Source: JAADDK01 sp964425415
Lineage (GTDB): Archaea > Thermoplasmatota > Thermoplasmata > Thermoplasmatales > Aciduliprofundaceae
NCBI GenBank assembly: GCA_964425415.1
Contig: CAYRMJ010000001.1
Location: 1-48,561 of the forward strand
DNA: 48,561 nt
Reading direction: 5' to 3'
Positions 1 to 8,100 of the stretch are shown here, one piece after another. The position numbers were made by a program, and so were the translations under genes. Positions within the stretch are counted from its first letter, which is position 1. Each line of letters begins with the position of its first letter. The notes under the pieces were generated by a model. The model saw nothing but the letters and a program-made list of their open reading frames with translations, did no database searches and was not told the origin of the DNA.

Positions 1-51
1 ATCGCCACGCTTGCAACGTGGAGGTCGCGGGTTCAAATCCCGCCCGGTCCA
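1..51 (+). tRNA. tRNA-Ala (anticodon UGC), 3' part only
   Basis: The window opens inside a tRNA gene. The anticodon stem CCACG/CGTGG (5-9 with 17-21) closes a seven-base loop whose anticodon is TGC (12-14). It is followed by a five-base variable loop, a T arm (GCGGG, TTCAAAT, CCCGC at 27-43), the acceptor strand CCGGTCC (44-50) and discriminator A51. The T at position 48 corresponds to U70 of the G3:U70 pair that marks alanine tRNAs, which agrees with the anticodon. CCA is not encoded. The 5' half, with the D arm, lies outside the window. Confidence 0.93.
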
Positions 52-206
52 TTCCTTCGGAATGTCCCAGGCTTACTCGCAACGTTTTGCTCGTCCCGCC
101 CGCTGACCATGGTACATAAATCAGAGTCTTGTTCTTCTGTAGGCGCACATTCTTTCCTTAAATATTTCGCGCAAAAGGTTAAAGTAAGTGAGACTTATTT
201 GATATC
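52..206 (+). promoter_or_regulatory. Intergenic region with TATA box for pncA
   Basis: This stretch between tRNA-Ala and pncA has no convincing gene. TTAAATATTT at 158-167 is a good archaeal TATA box; a start site about 25 bases downstream would fall near 188 and leave a leader of about 19 bases containing GTGAG before the ATG at 207. A short perfect hairpin (CATTCC/GGAATG) at 50-64 overlaps the tRNA end. Confidence 0.6.
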
Positions 207-728
207 ATGCGCGCTCTATTGGTCGTGGACATGATTCATGACTTTGTGGATGGAAAATACGGAAGTGAATCAGCGAAGGCGCTCGTTCCAAAAATTCGCA
301 AAATTATAGAGAAATTAAGAAGCGAAGGAACAGTTATTGTTTATTTGAAAGATGCCCATGATGGCAAAGATCCTGAGCTCTCTGTTTGGGGTGAGCACGC
401 CATGCGGGGCACAGTCGGGTCGGAAATTGTAGAATCACTCTCTCCTGCAGAAGGGGACATTGTTGTTGAAAAGCACACTTACGACGGTTTTCTGTTCACA
501 GATTTGCACGAAACTTTGCAGAAGAGAGGAATAAAAGACGTGTTTCTATGTGGAGTTGCAACGGATATATGCGTTCTTCACACAGCTTTTGGGGCCTTTG
601 CCAGAGGATACAATGTGAATATTATCTCAGATTTATGTGCGGGAACATCCGAGGATATGCATAATAGAGCGTTGAGTTACATGCGAGATATTTATGGTGC
701 AAAAATTTTGGAGAGTGAAAGCCTATGA
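207..728 (+). CDS. pncA: Nicotinamidase (isochorismatase-fold cysteine hydrolase)
   Basis: Predicted to deamidate nicotinamide to nicotinate in the cytoplasm as the first step of NAD salvage. The 173-residue protein has the isochorismatase-like fold signatures and the catalytic triad of the family: Asp8 (LLVVDMIHDF), Lys89 (VVEKHTYDGF) and Cys122 (GVATDICVLHTA). Its length is typical of archaeal nicotinamidases. The stop overlaps the ATG of the nicotinate phosphoribosyltransferase gene by four bases, so the product is handed directly to the next enzyme of the pathway. The family also contains isochorismatases and ureidoacrylate hydrolases, but the partner gene makes nicotinamidase the best reading. 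TATA box at 158-167. Confidence 0.88.
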   Translation: MRALLVVDMIHDFVDGKYGSESAKALVPKIRKIIEKLRSEGTVIVYLKDAHDGKDPELSVWGEHAMRGTVGSEIVESLSPAEGDIVVEKHTYDGFLFTDLHETLQKRGIKDVFLCGVATDICVLHTAFGAFARGYNVNIISDLCAGTSEDMHNRALSYMRDIYGAKILESESL

Positions 729-1897
729 GATTTCACATTGCTTCAGAAGGAGAGATATTGGAAGGAAAAACTACCGATGTATATTTTGTGAGAACAAAGG
801 ACATACTGGAGAGAACACATAAATCAAGAAGGGTGTATGCGGAATTTACAGTGATGAATCCACCATATCCGTGGGTGGTGTTTGCTGGGTTAGATGAAGT
901 CTTGAATCTAATGAAAGGTAGAAATGTTAACATTTACGCCATGCCAGAAGGCACCGTATTCAAAAGCAGAAGCGTGGACGGAGTGCCTGTTCCTGTCATG
1001 GCAATTGAAGGAGATTACAAGGATTTTGCAGTTTTTGAAACCCCCATTTTGGGTTTTATATGTCAGGCTTCGGGAATAGCCACAAAGAGCGCAAGAATGC
1101 GAATTGCTGCTGGAAATCGTTTGTTATTGTCCTTCGGTGTGAGAAGAATGCATCCGGCAATTGCGCCCCTTATTGACAGAGCATCGTATATTGGAGGTTG
1201 CGACGGAGTTTCAAGCATAATAGGTGCTGAGCATATTGGAAAAAAGCCAAGCGGTACCATGCCCCATGCCTTGATAATTGTGCTGGGTGAGGAGCAGGCA
1301 TGGAAGTATTTTGACGATTTTGTATCGGAGGATGTACCGAGAATTGCACTCATAGACACTTTTGGCGATGAGAAATTTGAAGCTATTAAAGCTGTGGAGA
1401 GCGTAGAGAATCTCTCTGCTATAAGGCTTGACACGCCCTCCTCCAGAAGAGGAAACTTTGCAGACATAGTTAGGGAGATTAGGTGGGAATTAAAGATACG
1501 GGGCAAAGAAAATGTAAAAATAATAGTCTCTGGGGGTCTTGACGAGGAGCAGGTATCTGAGTTGAGAGATATAGTTGATGGGTTCGGAGTTGGCACATCA
1601 ATAAGCAACGCTAAAACAATTGATTACGCCATGGATATCGTTGAGGTTGAAGGAACACCTATTGCCAAGCGCGGTAAATTCTCCGGAAGAAAGAGAGTTT
1701 TCAGATGTAAAGATTGCGGAGAGTACCATGTGTCCCATGAAGAAGAGCTCAAAAAGTGCAGTAAATGCGGGGGCGAATTGGAAGAGATGCTAAAACCTAT
1801 AATGGTGAAAGGGGAAATAATTACTGAATATCCATCGGAGGAATCAATAAGAGAGTATGTAATTGAGCAACTGAAAATGTATGAAAAGAGCTTGTAA
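725..1897 (+). CDS. pncB: Nicotinate phosphoribosyltransferase with C-terminal zinc ribbon
   Basis: Predicted to join nicotinate to PRPP, giving nicotinate mononucleotide for NAD salvage. The 390-residue protein resembles archaeal nicotinate phosphoribosyltransferases throughout: an N-terminal quinolinate-PRTase-like domain, a central barrel with the FGVRRMHP segment and a phosphate-binding stretch (IVSGGLDEEQ, then GFGVGTSISN). Near the C-terminus four cysteines (Cys328, Cys331, Cys345, Cys348) form a zinc ribbon seen in several archaeal homologues. It is translationally coupled to pncA through an ATGA overlap at 725-728. Its substrate PRPP would come from Prs, encoded at the other end of the window. 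Five bases separate its stop from the convergent rpl40e. Confidence 0.9.
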   Translation: MRFHIASEGEILEGKTTDVYFVRTKDILERTHKSRRVYAEFTVMNPPYPWVVFAGLDEVLNLMKGRNVNIYAMPEGTVFKSRSVDGVPVPVMAIEGDYKDFAVFETPILGFICQASGIATKSARMRIAAGNRLLLSFGVRRMHPAIAPLIDRASYIGGCDGVSSIIGAEHIGKKPSGTMPHALIIVLGEEQAWKYFDDFVSEDVPRIALIDTFGDEKFEAIKAVESVENLSAIRLDTPSSRRGNFADIVREIRWELKIRGKENVKIIVSGGLDEEQVSELRDIVDGFGVGTSISNAKTIDYAMDIVEVEGTPIAKRGKFSGRKRVFRCKDCGEYHVSHEEELKKCSKCGGELEEMLKPIMVKGEIITEYPSEESIREYVIEQLKMYEKSL

Positions 1898-1902
1898 TTT
1901 TT

Positions 1903-2052
1903 TTACTTTCCGCCTCTTCTCTCCTTGGCTTTGGGGCGCAGACCCTTGTAGCCGCATCTCCTGCACCTAGTTGCACTTGGCGGATTTCTAGCGTGACATT
2001 TCATACAAATTTTCTTGTTGAGCAGTCTATCAACAGCCTCTTGGAAGGTCAT
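1903..2052 (-). CDS. rpl40e: Large-subunit ribosomal protein L40e
   Basis: A 49-residue, very basic zinc-ribbon protein matching archaeal and eukaryotic ribosomal protein L40e: CMKC at about residues 16-19, CRRC at about 30-33, and a lysine/arginine-rich tail (GLRPKAKERRGGK). A longer in-frame reading up to 2214 exists, but the start at 2052 is preferred: the family begins just before the first zinc knuckle, and a TATA box (2071-2080, minus strand) would place the transcription start at or next to this ATG. The extra residues would lie upstream of the promoter. It acts in the 50S subunit near the factor-binding site. Confidence 0.92.
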   Translation of the reverse strand: MTFQEAVDRLLNKKICMKCHARNPPSATRCRRCGYKGLRPKAKERRGGK

Positions 2053-2070
2053 GGTGGAGAGGATTGCCAC

Positions 2071-2080
2071 AATATATATA
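2071..2080 (-). promoter_or_regulatory. TATA box of rpl40e
   Basis: TATATATATT read on the minus strand, centred about 24 bases upstream of the rpl40e ATG, which predicts a leaderless transcript. It forms a divergent promoter pair with the box at 2120-2129. Confidence 0.65.
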
Positions 2081-2119
2081 AGGATTGCGAAATCGCAGAG
2101 AAGCGAACTCTCAAAAAAT

Positions 2120-2129
2120 TTTAAATATC
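2120..2129 (+). promoter_or_regulatory. TATA box of the small GTPase gene
   Basis: TTTAAATATC, centred about 26 bases before the ATG at 2151; predicts a leaderless transcript. Confidence 0.65.
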
Positions 2130-2150
2130 TAAATCCATTGGACAAAGCAA

Positions 2151-2624
2151 ATGAAAACGCCCAAAATTTGGAAAGTGTGCGTAATTGGTGATAAAGACGT
2201 GGGTAAAACTTCACTGATTAAAAGATTCGTTTACGATACCTTTTCCGATGAGAAGGAAGAATCTCTGGAAAGTCGCGCTTACAAAAGGAAGATGGATAAC
2301 ATCACCCTTATGGTGTGGGATGTGAGCGTTTATGAGGAGCATATTGATCGTATTTTGAACGGTGCAAGGGTTATTTTAATAGTGGGCGACATAACTCGCG
2401 GGGAGACTTACGGCACCATGCGCGAAATTGCGAAGTTTGTGAACGGGCACCCCGGAATGAAAATTTTTGTGGGAAACAAAAGCGATTTGAAGTATAAAGC
2501 TGAATTCTGGAAAGATGAGCTTGATGAATTATCCGGCTCAAACAACGCGCCGTATTTTGTGGTGAGTGCAAAAACGGGAGAGTATGTGGAGGATATGTTT
2601 AAATTCATCGTTAAAAACGCGTGA
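2151..2624 (+). CDS. Ras/Rab-like small GTPase with unusual G3 motif
   Basis: A 157-residue single-domain GTPase. G1 is GDKDVGKT (13-20), the nucleotide-specificity motif is NKSD (109-112) and an SAK-type G5 follows near residue 137. The G3 motif is odd: where Ras has DTAGQE, this protein reads DVSVYE (57-62), so the conserved Gly60 and catalytic Gln61 are replaced by Val and Tyr. Intrinsic hydrolysis should be slow or depend on a partner. There is no prenylation motif or membrane segment, so it is probably cytoplasmic. Archaeal relatives are poorly characterised; some act in motility or polarity, but nothing here shows a partner. It is transcribed divergently from rpl40e. Confidence 0.8.
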   Translation: MKTPKIWKVCVIGDKDVGKTSLIKRFVYDTFSDEKEESLESRAYKRKMDNITLMVWDVSVYEEHIDRILNGARVILIVGDITRGETYGTMREIAKFVNGHPGMKIFVGNKSDLKYKAEFWKDELDELSGSNNAPYFVVSAKTGEYVEDMFKFIVKNA

Positions 2625-2672
2625 TGAAAAATTTTATAGTTGGCGCCGCATGACGGCTCACGGTGATTTGAG

Positions 2673-3338
2673 ATGCACAATGAAATAAAAGTTGCTCCAT
2701 CAATTCTATCTGCAGATTTCGCTCATCTTTGTAGTGAGCTTGAAAAGTGCGAGAAGGGTAATGCGGACATGATTCATCTTGATGTGATGGACGGGCATTT
2801 TGTTCCAAACATCACATTTGGTCCTGTGGTGATAAAAAGCATAAGAAAATGTACCAAGCTTCCGTTTGATGCGCATTTGATGATTGAGAGGCCAGACAAA
2901 TACATAAAAGACTTTGTGTCGTCTGCAGGAGCAGATATAGTGACTGTTCATAGAGAAGTGTCAGTTGATTTTGATAATGTATTTCGCAAAATTAGGAACT
3001 ATGGCGCAGAGGTGGGAATAGCTCTGAACCCAGACACTCCATTTGATAAGGTGAAGGATATGCTGGAAAACGTTGATTATCTCCTGATAATGTCCGTTTA
3101 TCCGGGTTTCGCTGGGCAGAGGTTCATTCCAGAAACAATTGAGAAGATTAAAGTTGCGAGAAAGTACATTGATTCGGAAGGTCTTAATGTGAAAATAGGG
3201 GTAGATGGGGGAATAAAGCACACTAACTACAGAAAGGTAGTTGATGCGGGAGCGGATATTTTGGTGGCTGCAAGTGCCATATTCCGTGGCGACATTGTGA
3301 GAAACATCAAAGACTTTAAAAAATTCAGAAAAAATTAA
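2673..3338 (+). CDS. rpe: Ribulose-phosphate 3-epimerase
   Basis: Predicted to interconvert ribulose 5-phosphate and xylulose 5-phosphate in the non-oxidative pentose phosphate pathway. The 221 residues form the expected TIM barrel: APSILSADF at the N-terminus, the metal-site segment HLDVMDGHFVPNITFG, a second metal histidine region (FDAHLMIERP), MSVYPGFAGQRF and the phosphate-binding VDGGI. Length and motif order match the family fully. A TATA-like element (TTTTATAG, 2632-2639) and GGTGATTT before the ATG support its own promoter and ribosome site. Its stop codon is embedded in the TATA box of the following tRNA-Val. Confidence 0.93.
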   Translation: MHNEIKVAPSILSADFAHLCSELEKCEKGNADMIHLDVMDGHFVPNITFGPVVIKSIRKCTKLPFDAHLMIERPDKYIKDFVSSAGADIVTVHREVSVDFDNVFRKIRNYGAEVGIALNPDTPFDKVKDMLENVDYLLIMSVYPGFAGQRFIPETIEKIKVARKYIDSEGLNVKIGVDGGIKHTNYRKVVDAGADILVAASAIFRGDIVRNIKDFKKFRKN

Positions 3339-3343
3339 ATATC
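3335..3343 (+). promoter_or_regulatory. TATA box of tRNA-Val, overlapping the rpe stop codon
   Basis: TTAAATATC about 27 bases before the first tRNA base (3366). The TAA stop of rpe (3336-3338) lies inside the box. Confidence 0.65.
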
Positions 3344-3365
3344 GGATTTCCATCACATCTCAAAA

Positions 3366-3438
3366 GGGCCCGTGGTCTAGTGGTTATGACGTCCGCCTCA
3401 CACGCGGGAGGTCCCCGGTTCAAATCCGGGCGGGCCCA
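3366..3438 (+). tRNA. tRNA-Val (anticodon CAC)
   Basis: Complete cloverleaf: acceptor GGGCCCG (3366-3372) pairs with CGGGCCC (3431-3437). The D arm contains AGTGGTTA. The anticodon stem TCCGC/GCGGG encloses CTCACAC with anticodon CAC. A five-base variable loop and the T arm CCCGG-TTCAAAT-CCGGG follow, and the discriminator is A3438. No intron is seen and CCA is not encoded. The following GTTTTAAG may end transcription and may also serve the next promoter. Confidence 0.95.
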
Positions 3439-3441
3439 CTG

Positions 3442-3450
3442 TTTTAAGTA
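3442..3450 (+). promoter_or_regulatory. Candidate TATA box of the glucan operon
   Basis: TTTTAAGTA just after tRNA-Val. A start about 25 bases downstream falls near 3471, inside the inverted repeat at 3452-3485. An alternative weak box is AGTAAAATAG at 3458-3467. Confidence 0.4.
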
Positions 3451-3451
3451 G

Positions 3452-3485
3452 AAAAAAGTAAAATAGATGATTTCATTACTTTTTT
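3452..3485 (+). promoter_or_regulatory. Perfect 10-bp inverted repeat before the glucan operon
   Basis: AAAAAAGTAA (3452-3461) and TTACTTTTTT (3476-3485) are exact reverse complements separated by 14 bases, ending directly before the ATG at 3487. Position around the predicted transcription start suggests an operator for a sugar-responsive repressor; a hairpin in the leader or a terminator-like structure after tRNA-Val are alternatives. The A/T-rich arms lower the weight of the match. Confidence 0.4.
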
Positions 3486-3486
3486 G

Positions 3487-5166
3487 ATGCGGTTATATGC
3501 TCTTATCTTCATACTGCTGCTGGCGATGGGATCTGCCCGGGGGGTGGGAGCAGCATATCATACCATCACATGCGATGGAAACATGAGCGACTGGAGCGAT
3601 GATGAGAGTATGGGCACAATTAATTCTGCCACTTTTTATGTAACCTTTGACTTTGCCAACTTGTACTTTGGCTTTCACAGGGGGAGTACAGATAATGATA
3701 TGTTCATTGCAATTGATGTGCGAGATGGAGGGAGCAACAGGAGTATAGACTGGTATGGAGAACACACACTCCCCTTTAAAGCTGATTTCTACGTGGCTAT
3801 TGAGAATAAAAGCTATGCATATTTGAAGGAGTACGAAAACGGCACATGGACGGATATTTATTCTCTATCATCTCTTGGAGGCTATGTGGAGGATTGGAAC
3901 GTTAATATAGAGCTAAAGATACCCCTTAAAATATTGGGCTATCCACAAAGAGTTAATATGATTGCCTATGGACAGTGGGAAAATGCCGTGAATGTGTGGG
4001 CAGTATGGCCAGTTACAAATCCAATGGGCATGGGCACTCAGAATTTCACCAATTACATTTCTCTGCCAGTGAAAGAGGGTATAAATCCTTCTGACTACAA
4101 ATATGGAGTGAATTTCCCCAAGCCCAAATTCAGAATTGATGGATATCTTACGGATTGGAGTGGTGATGAAAACCTCACTAAGATTGATGACAGCCCTGAA
4201 GACTCCGCAGGTGACAGAAAAAATGTTGTTGAGAATGAGCTGTATGAACTATACATAACATGGGATGCAAATTATCTCTACCTGGGATACGAATACCGAA
4301 CAGGAGTGTGGGGAGATAGTGTTTACGATAACGGCACGATGGTTTTCATTGATACGGGAACAGAAAATGGTACAAACACAATGAAAAACATGAATGTCTG
4401 GCCAAGAAAAATTGAGTTCGCAAACTTCAAATGCGACTACTTTTTTGGCGAGTGGGACGGAAAGCCCGGAAATTTTTATCATGTGATTAAAAGAAATTTT
4501 GCAGAGGATATCTCATCGCAGGTTATTTTTGCATCCACAGGAGGAAATGGTGTGCGTGGAGATGTAGAGATTGCCATACCATGGAAAACGCTATATGGTG
4601 ATAAATACAGAGATAAGATGTACAATATATCTGGAATTAAAATCTCTGCGGCGGTGGTTGGTCACGACAACGAGACCGTTTTAGACACTGTTCCGGATGT
4701 TGGCGATGTGACAAAGGACACAAACTTTAAGGATGATTGCACAATTGATTACTTCTACACATCAGGCAAGATTTTCACTCCTCCTTCATTAAGTATTGAG
4801 AATGTTAGCTACGAAATTAAAAACTCCACCCTTACCATTTCGTGGATAACCAATCATATGAGTAAGTGTATGTTTAGTTACGAATCCGGGGGTGCAGAGA
4901 TCAACAAATCATTTAACTATTCAAAAAATTTCAGATACATATTGCAGAATGTTGGTAGAGAATTCAATATAACAATTGAGGCATGGGATGTTTATGGAAA
5001 CCACGTAATTAAAACAATAACCGTCAAAAATGAGAGTGAAAATGGTACTGCCACTAACACCACCTCTTCCAATAATGTGAATCTCTCGCCTGTGTGGTAC
5101 TCTGTAATAATGGCATTGGGAATAGTAATCGTTGGGGAAACCTACATATGGAGGAAGAAAAAATGA
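3487..5166 (+). CDS. Membrane-anchored surface protein with two DG-x3-DW (DOMON-like) modules
   Basis: First gene of the glucan operon, about 559 residues. It has a signal peptide (basic start, hydrophobic stretch to about residue 22), then two modules that each begin with the same motif, CDGNMSDW near residue 36 and IDGYLTDW near 218, and are rich in aromatic residues and N-glycosylation sequons. The modules resemble the glucodextranase/amylopullulanase DOMON-like carbohydrate-associated domains. An Fn3-like segment and a C-terminal transmembrane helix with a WRKKK tail follow. No catalytic motif is seen, so a glucan-binding or scaffolding role outside the cell is inferred. ATG at 3487 is preferred over the TTG three bases upstream. 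The stop overlaps the next gene (ATGA, 5163-5166). Confidence 0.78.
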   Translation: MRLYALIFILLLAMGSARGVGAAYHTITCDGNMSDWSDDESMGTINSATFYVTFDFANLYFGFHRGSTDNDMFIAIDVRDGGSNRSIDWYGEHTLPFKADFYVAIENKSYAYLKEYENGTWTDIYSLSSLGGYVEDWNVNIELKIPLKILGYPQRVNMIAYGQWENAVNVWAVWPVTNPMGMGTQNFTNYISLPVKEGINPSDYKYGVNFPKPKFRIDGYLTDWSGDENLTKIDDSPEDSAGDRKNVVENELYELYITWDANYLYLGYEYRTGVWGDSVYDNGTMVFIDTGTENGTNTMKNMNVWPRKIEFANFKCDYFFGEWDGKPGNFYHVIKRNFAEDISSQVIFASTGGNGVRGDVEIAIPWKTLYGDKYRDKMYNISGIKISAAVVGHDNETVLDTVPDVGDVTKDTNFKDDCTIDYFYTSGKIFTPPSLSIENVSYEIKNSTLTISWITNHMSKCMFSYESGGAEINKSFNYSKNFRYILQNVGREFNITIEAWDVYGNHVIKTITVKNESENGTATNTTSSNNVNLSPVWYSVIMALGIVIVGETYIWRKKK

Positions 5167-8100
5167 GAGAAATGTCTTATGTGCTCATAATAATCGTCGT
5201 TTTATCCAGCATACCAGTGGTTCAGGCAACCACACCTCACACCATAAAGTGCGATGGTGATTTGAGTGATTGGAGTGCTGATGAGTTTTTAGGTAACGAT
5301 TCTGGAAAGAGTGCGTACCTCACATGGAATGAAACCTCAATGTTCTTGGCGTGGAATGGAACTGCGTGGGACTCTGAAGGTGATTTGTTTGTGTACTTCA
5401 ACACAACGTCCGGAGGAACAAACGAAACGAAGGCATGGAACTCACAATCAAAGCACATACTTCCATTCAAAGCAGATTATTTTTTAGCCGTTGAGAAGGG
5501 TTTTGATGTGCATCTTTACTCATGGAGTGGTAGCTGGACAGAAACAACATACTCTGGAAGTAACTACATTGGCTGGTCCGAAAACAAGACCACTGAAATT
5601 GAAGTACCTTTAAGAGACTTAGGAAATCCAAAAGTCGTGGATGTACTTATATTTGCACAGTGGGAATATGAGGATAGGGTGTGGGCTTCTTTTCCAACCA
5701 ACAATCCATCTGGAAATTCACTGCATGTGCATTTTTATTCATACTATCATTTCAATATAGAAGATGGAGTGCATCCTTCGCAGGCTCCCATTATCACTAC
5801 AGTCAATGAAACGAGACCGCCAGAGCTTGATATTCTCCATCCGATGGAAAATGAGGTGATAAACACTACCTCATACACAATATATGCCACTGCATCTGAC
5901 AATACCGCTATTGATGCCCTCTATGTGAGCATTGACCATGGGAGAAAAGTGCAAATGTATGGACTTGGTAACTCCACATGGAAATATGAGTGGACAGGAT
6001 ACACTAAAGGATTGCACAATATTGAAATATATGCTTATGATGTGTGTGGAAATGTAGCAAAAAGAGAGGTGAATGTAACCTATGAGGGAGGAAACGGAAC
6101 AAATCCAAACGCCATAAATTTAGCTATAATCTGGCACATGCATCAGCCCCTTTACAAGGATTTATCCACAGGTAAATATCTGGCCCCATGGACTCGTGTT
6201 CACTTAGTGCAGGAGTATGTGGACCATGCTTTCATTTTGAAAGAGCATCCCAATATGAAAGTAACAATTAATTTTGTACCAGCCCTTTTGTATCAGATTG
6301 AAGATGTGGCTCATGGAAATCTCACATACAAAAACGGAAAGTACATTCTGGAAAATTACACAGATCCGCATCTTGAACTGGCCCTTAAAACTCTCAACTA
6401 CGGAGTTAGCTCTCTATCTCAGGATGAACGAAGCAAAATAGAAACGGAATTTTTCTGGATTGCAGATTGGGTATTTCACGATACAGACCCTCTCAACAAA
6501 TATTACAAATCTCTGGCAGATAAGGTGGATAAGGGAGAAAAGCTAACCAATCAAGAAATTTTGGACCTTGAAGTATCTTATTTCCTATTGCAGATAAGCA
6601 AACCTCTTATTGAGGGAAAGTACGGTGCGCAGTACAAAGACTCAAAGCTGTGGAGCATGCTGAATAGTACAGGCAACTTCAAAAAAGAGGATCTTGCCTA
6701 CGTGATTCAGAAGCAGTTTGAAATTGCAAGAATAGTACTTCCAATTTACAAAGGAATAAAAAATGCCGAATTTACGTGCTCCCCATACTATCATCCCATA
6801 CTTCCGCTCCTTCTGATGCCAGGATGGGTAGGTCAGCAAAGTGGAATACATGTGAGAAAGGGTGTTTGGTACAACGATACACTGTGGCAACTCAATGCAG
6901 GTCGTGAGGAATTCAAAAAAATATTTGGATATTATCCCGTTGGATTGTGGCCATCTGAGGAGGCAGTATCACAGAGAGTGATAAAGCCTGTGAATCAGAG
7001 TGGATTCAAATGGATGGTCTCTGACACATACATACTTGACAAATCTGGATATGATGTAATTGATCCGGGAAGCACGAGCATAAAGAACCCTGATTATATG
7101 TACCGTGCATACATCGCAGAGGATTTGAAGAATCATTCTTCCGTGTATATGGTTTTTCGAGATAGAATTCTCTCTGACAGAATAGGTTTTGTTTATAACC
7201 GTATGAGTGCTGAAGATGCCGTGAATGACTTTGTGGATTATGTGGAGAGAGTTGCGTCATTTTTTCCACATCCAGAAAAACACATAGTTGTAGTTGCCCT
7301 TGATGGCGAGAACTGGATGTTTATGAACAACCCATCGTATCAACACAATGGCAGAGATTTTCTCAATCTCCTGTACCAAAGGATAGAAGAGGATCCAAAC
7401 ATCAGACCTGTTACGGTAAATGAGTTTTTAAAGGAGCACGGCGCATCTGCAAAAATCACCCATCTTGCCACAGGTTCATGGATGTATGGGGATCTCACCA
7501 CATGGGAAGGTGAGCCTGACGAAGATACTGCATGGAACTGGCTTGCAGAGGCAAGAAGAGAGCTTGTTAATTATACCCATCTCCATGGCAATGACTCAAA
7601 TGCAAAAAAAGGTTGGCAGTCATTATATCCGGCGGAAGGATCTGACTGGTTCTGGTGGTACGGCACGGATGAAACTACAAGAGATGAGCCCATGTTTGAT
7701 CACCTTTACAAAACTCATCTGATCAACGTGTATCGTGCAATTGGAAAGGCTCCACCCGTTTATCTTACAGCCTCTCTTAAAAAGCCCGCAAAGGAGAATA
7801 GAAGCGGTGAGGCTTACACTCCAAAGCTTGACGGGGTGGAGGAATCTGAATGGAAGAGAGCGTACCTTTACAACGATGAAGACATAAAAGACGGCTCTGG
7901 AATCAAGTATGTGCTTGTGACATACGATCCGCAGAGTATTTATCTTCTCATACGATTTAATAAAAAGGCAATCAACCTGCCCAAATCAGAGGACCTCTCA
8001 ATTTACTTCTCCACGCCTAGTCCGGAGAATATGAACCTTCCTGAAATAAATTATATGCCTGTTTACGGAACTCAGGTGCTTGGATTTCCAATAAAATACA

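Noticed and set aside
50..64. Perfect six-base hairpin (CATTCC/GGAATG) after tRNA-Ala
   Set aside because: The stem is short, overlaps the last tRNA bases and is not followed by a T run, so I do not call it a terminator.
2053..2214. N-terminal extension of L40e
   Set aside because: The added hydrophobic residues do not belong to the family and lie upstream of the promoter.
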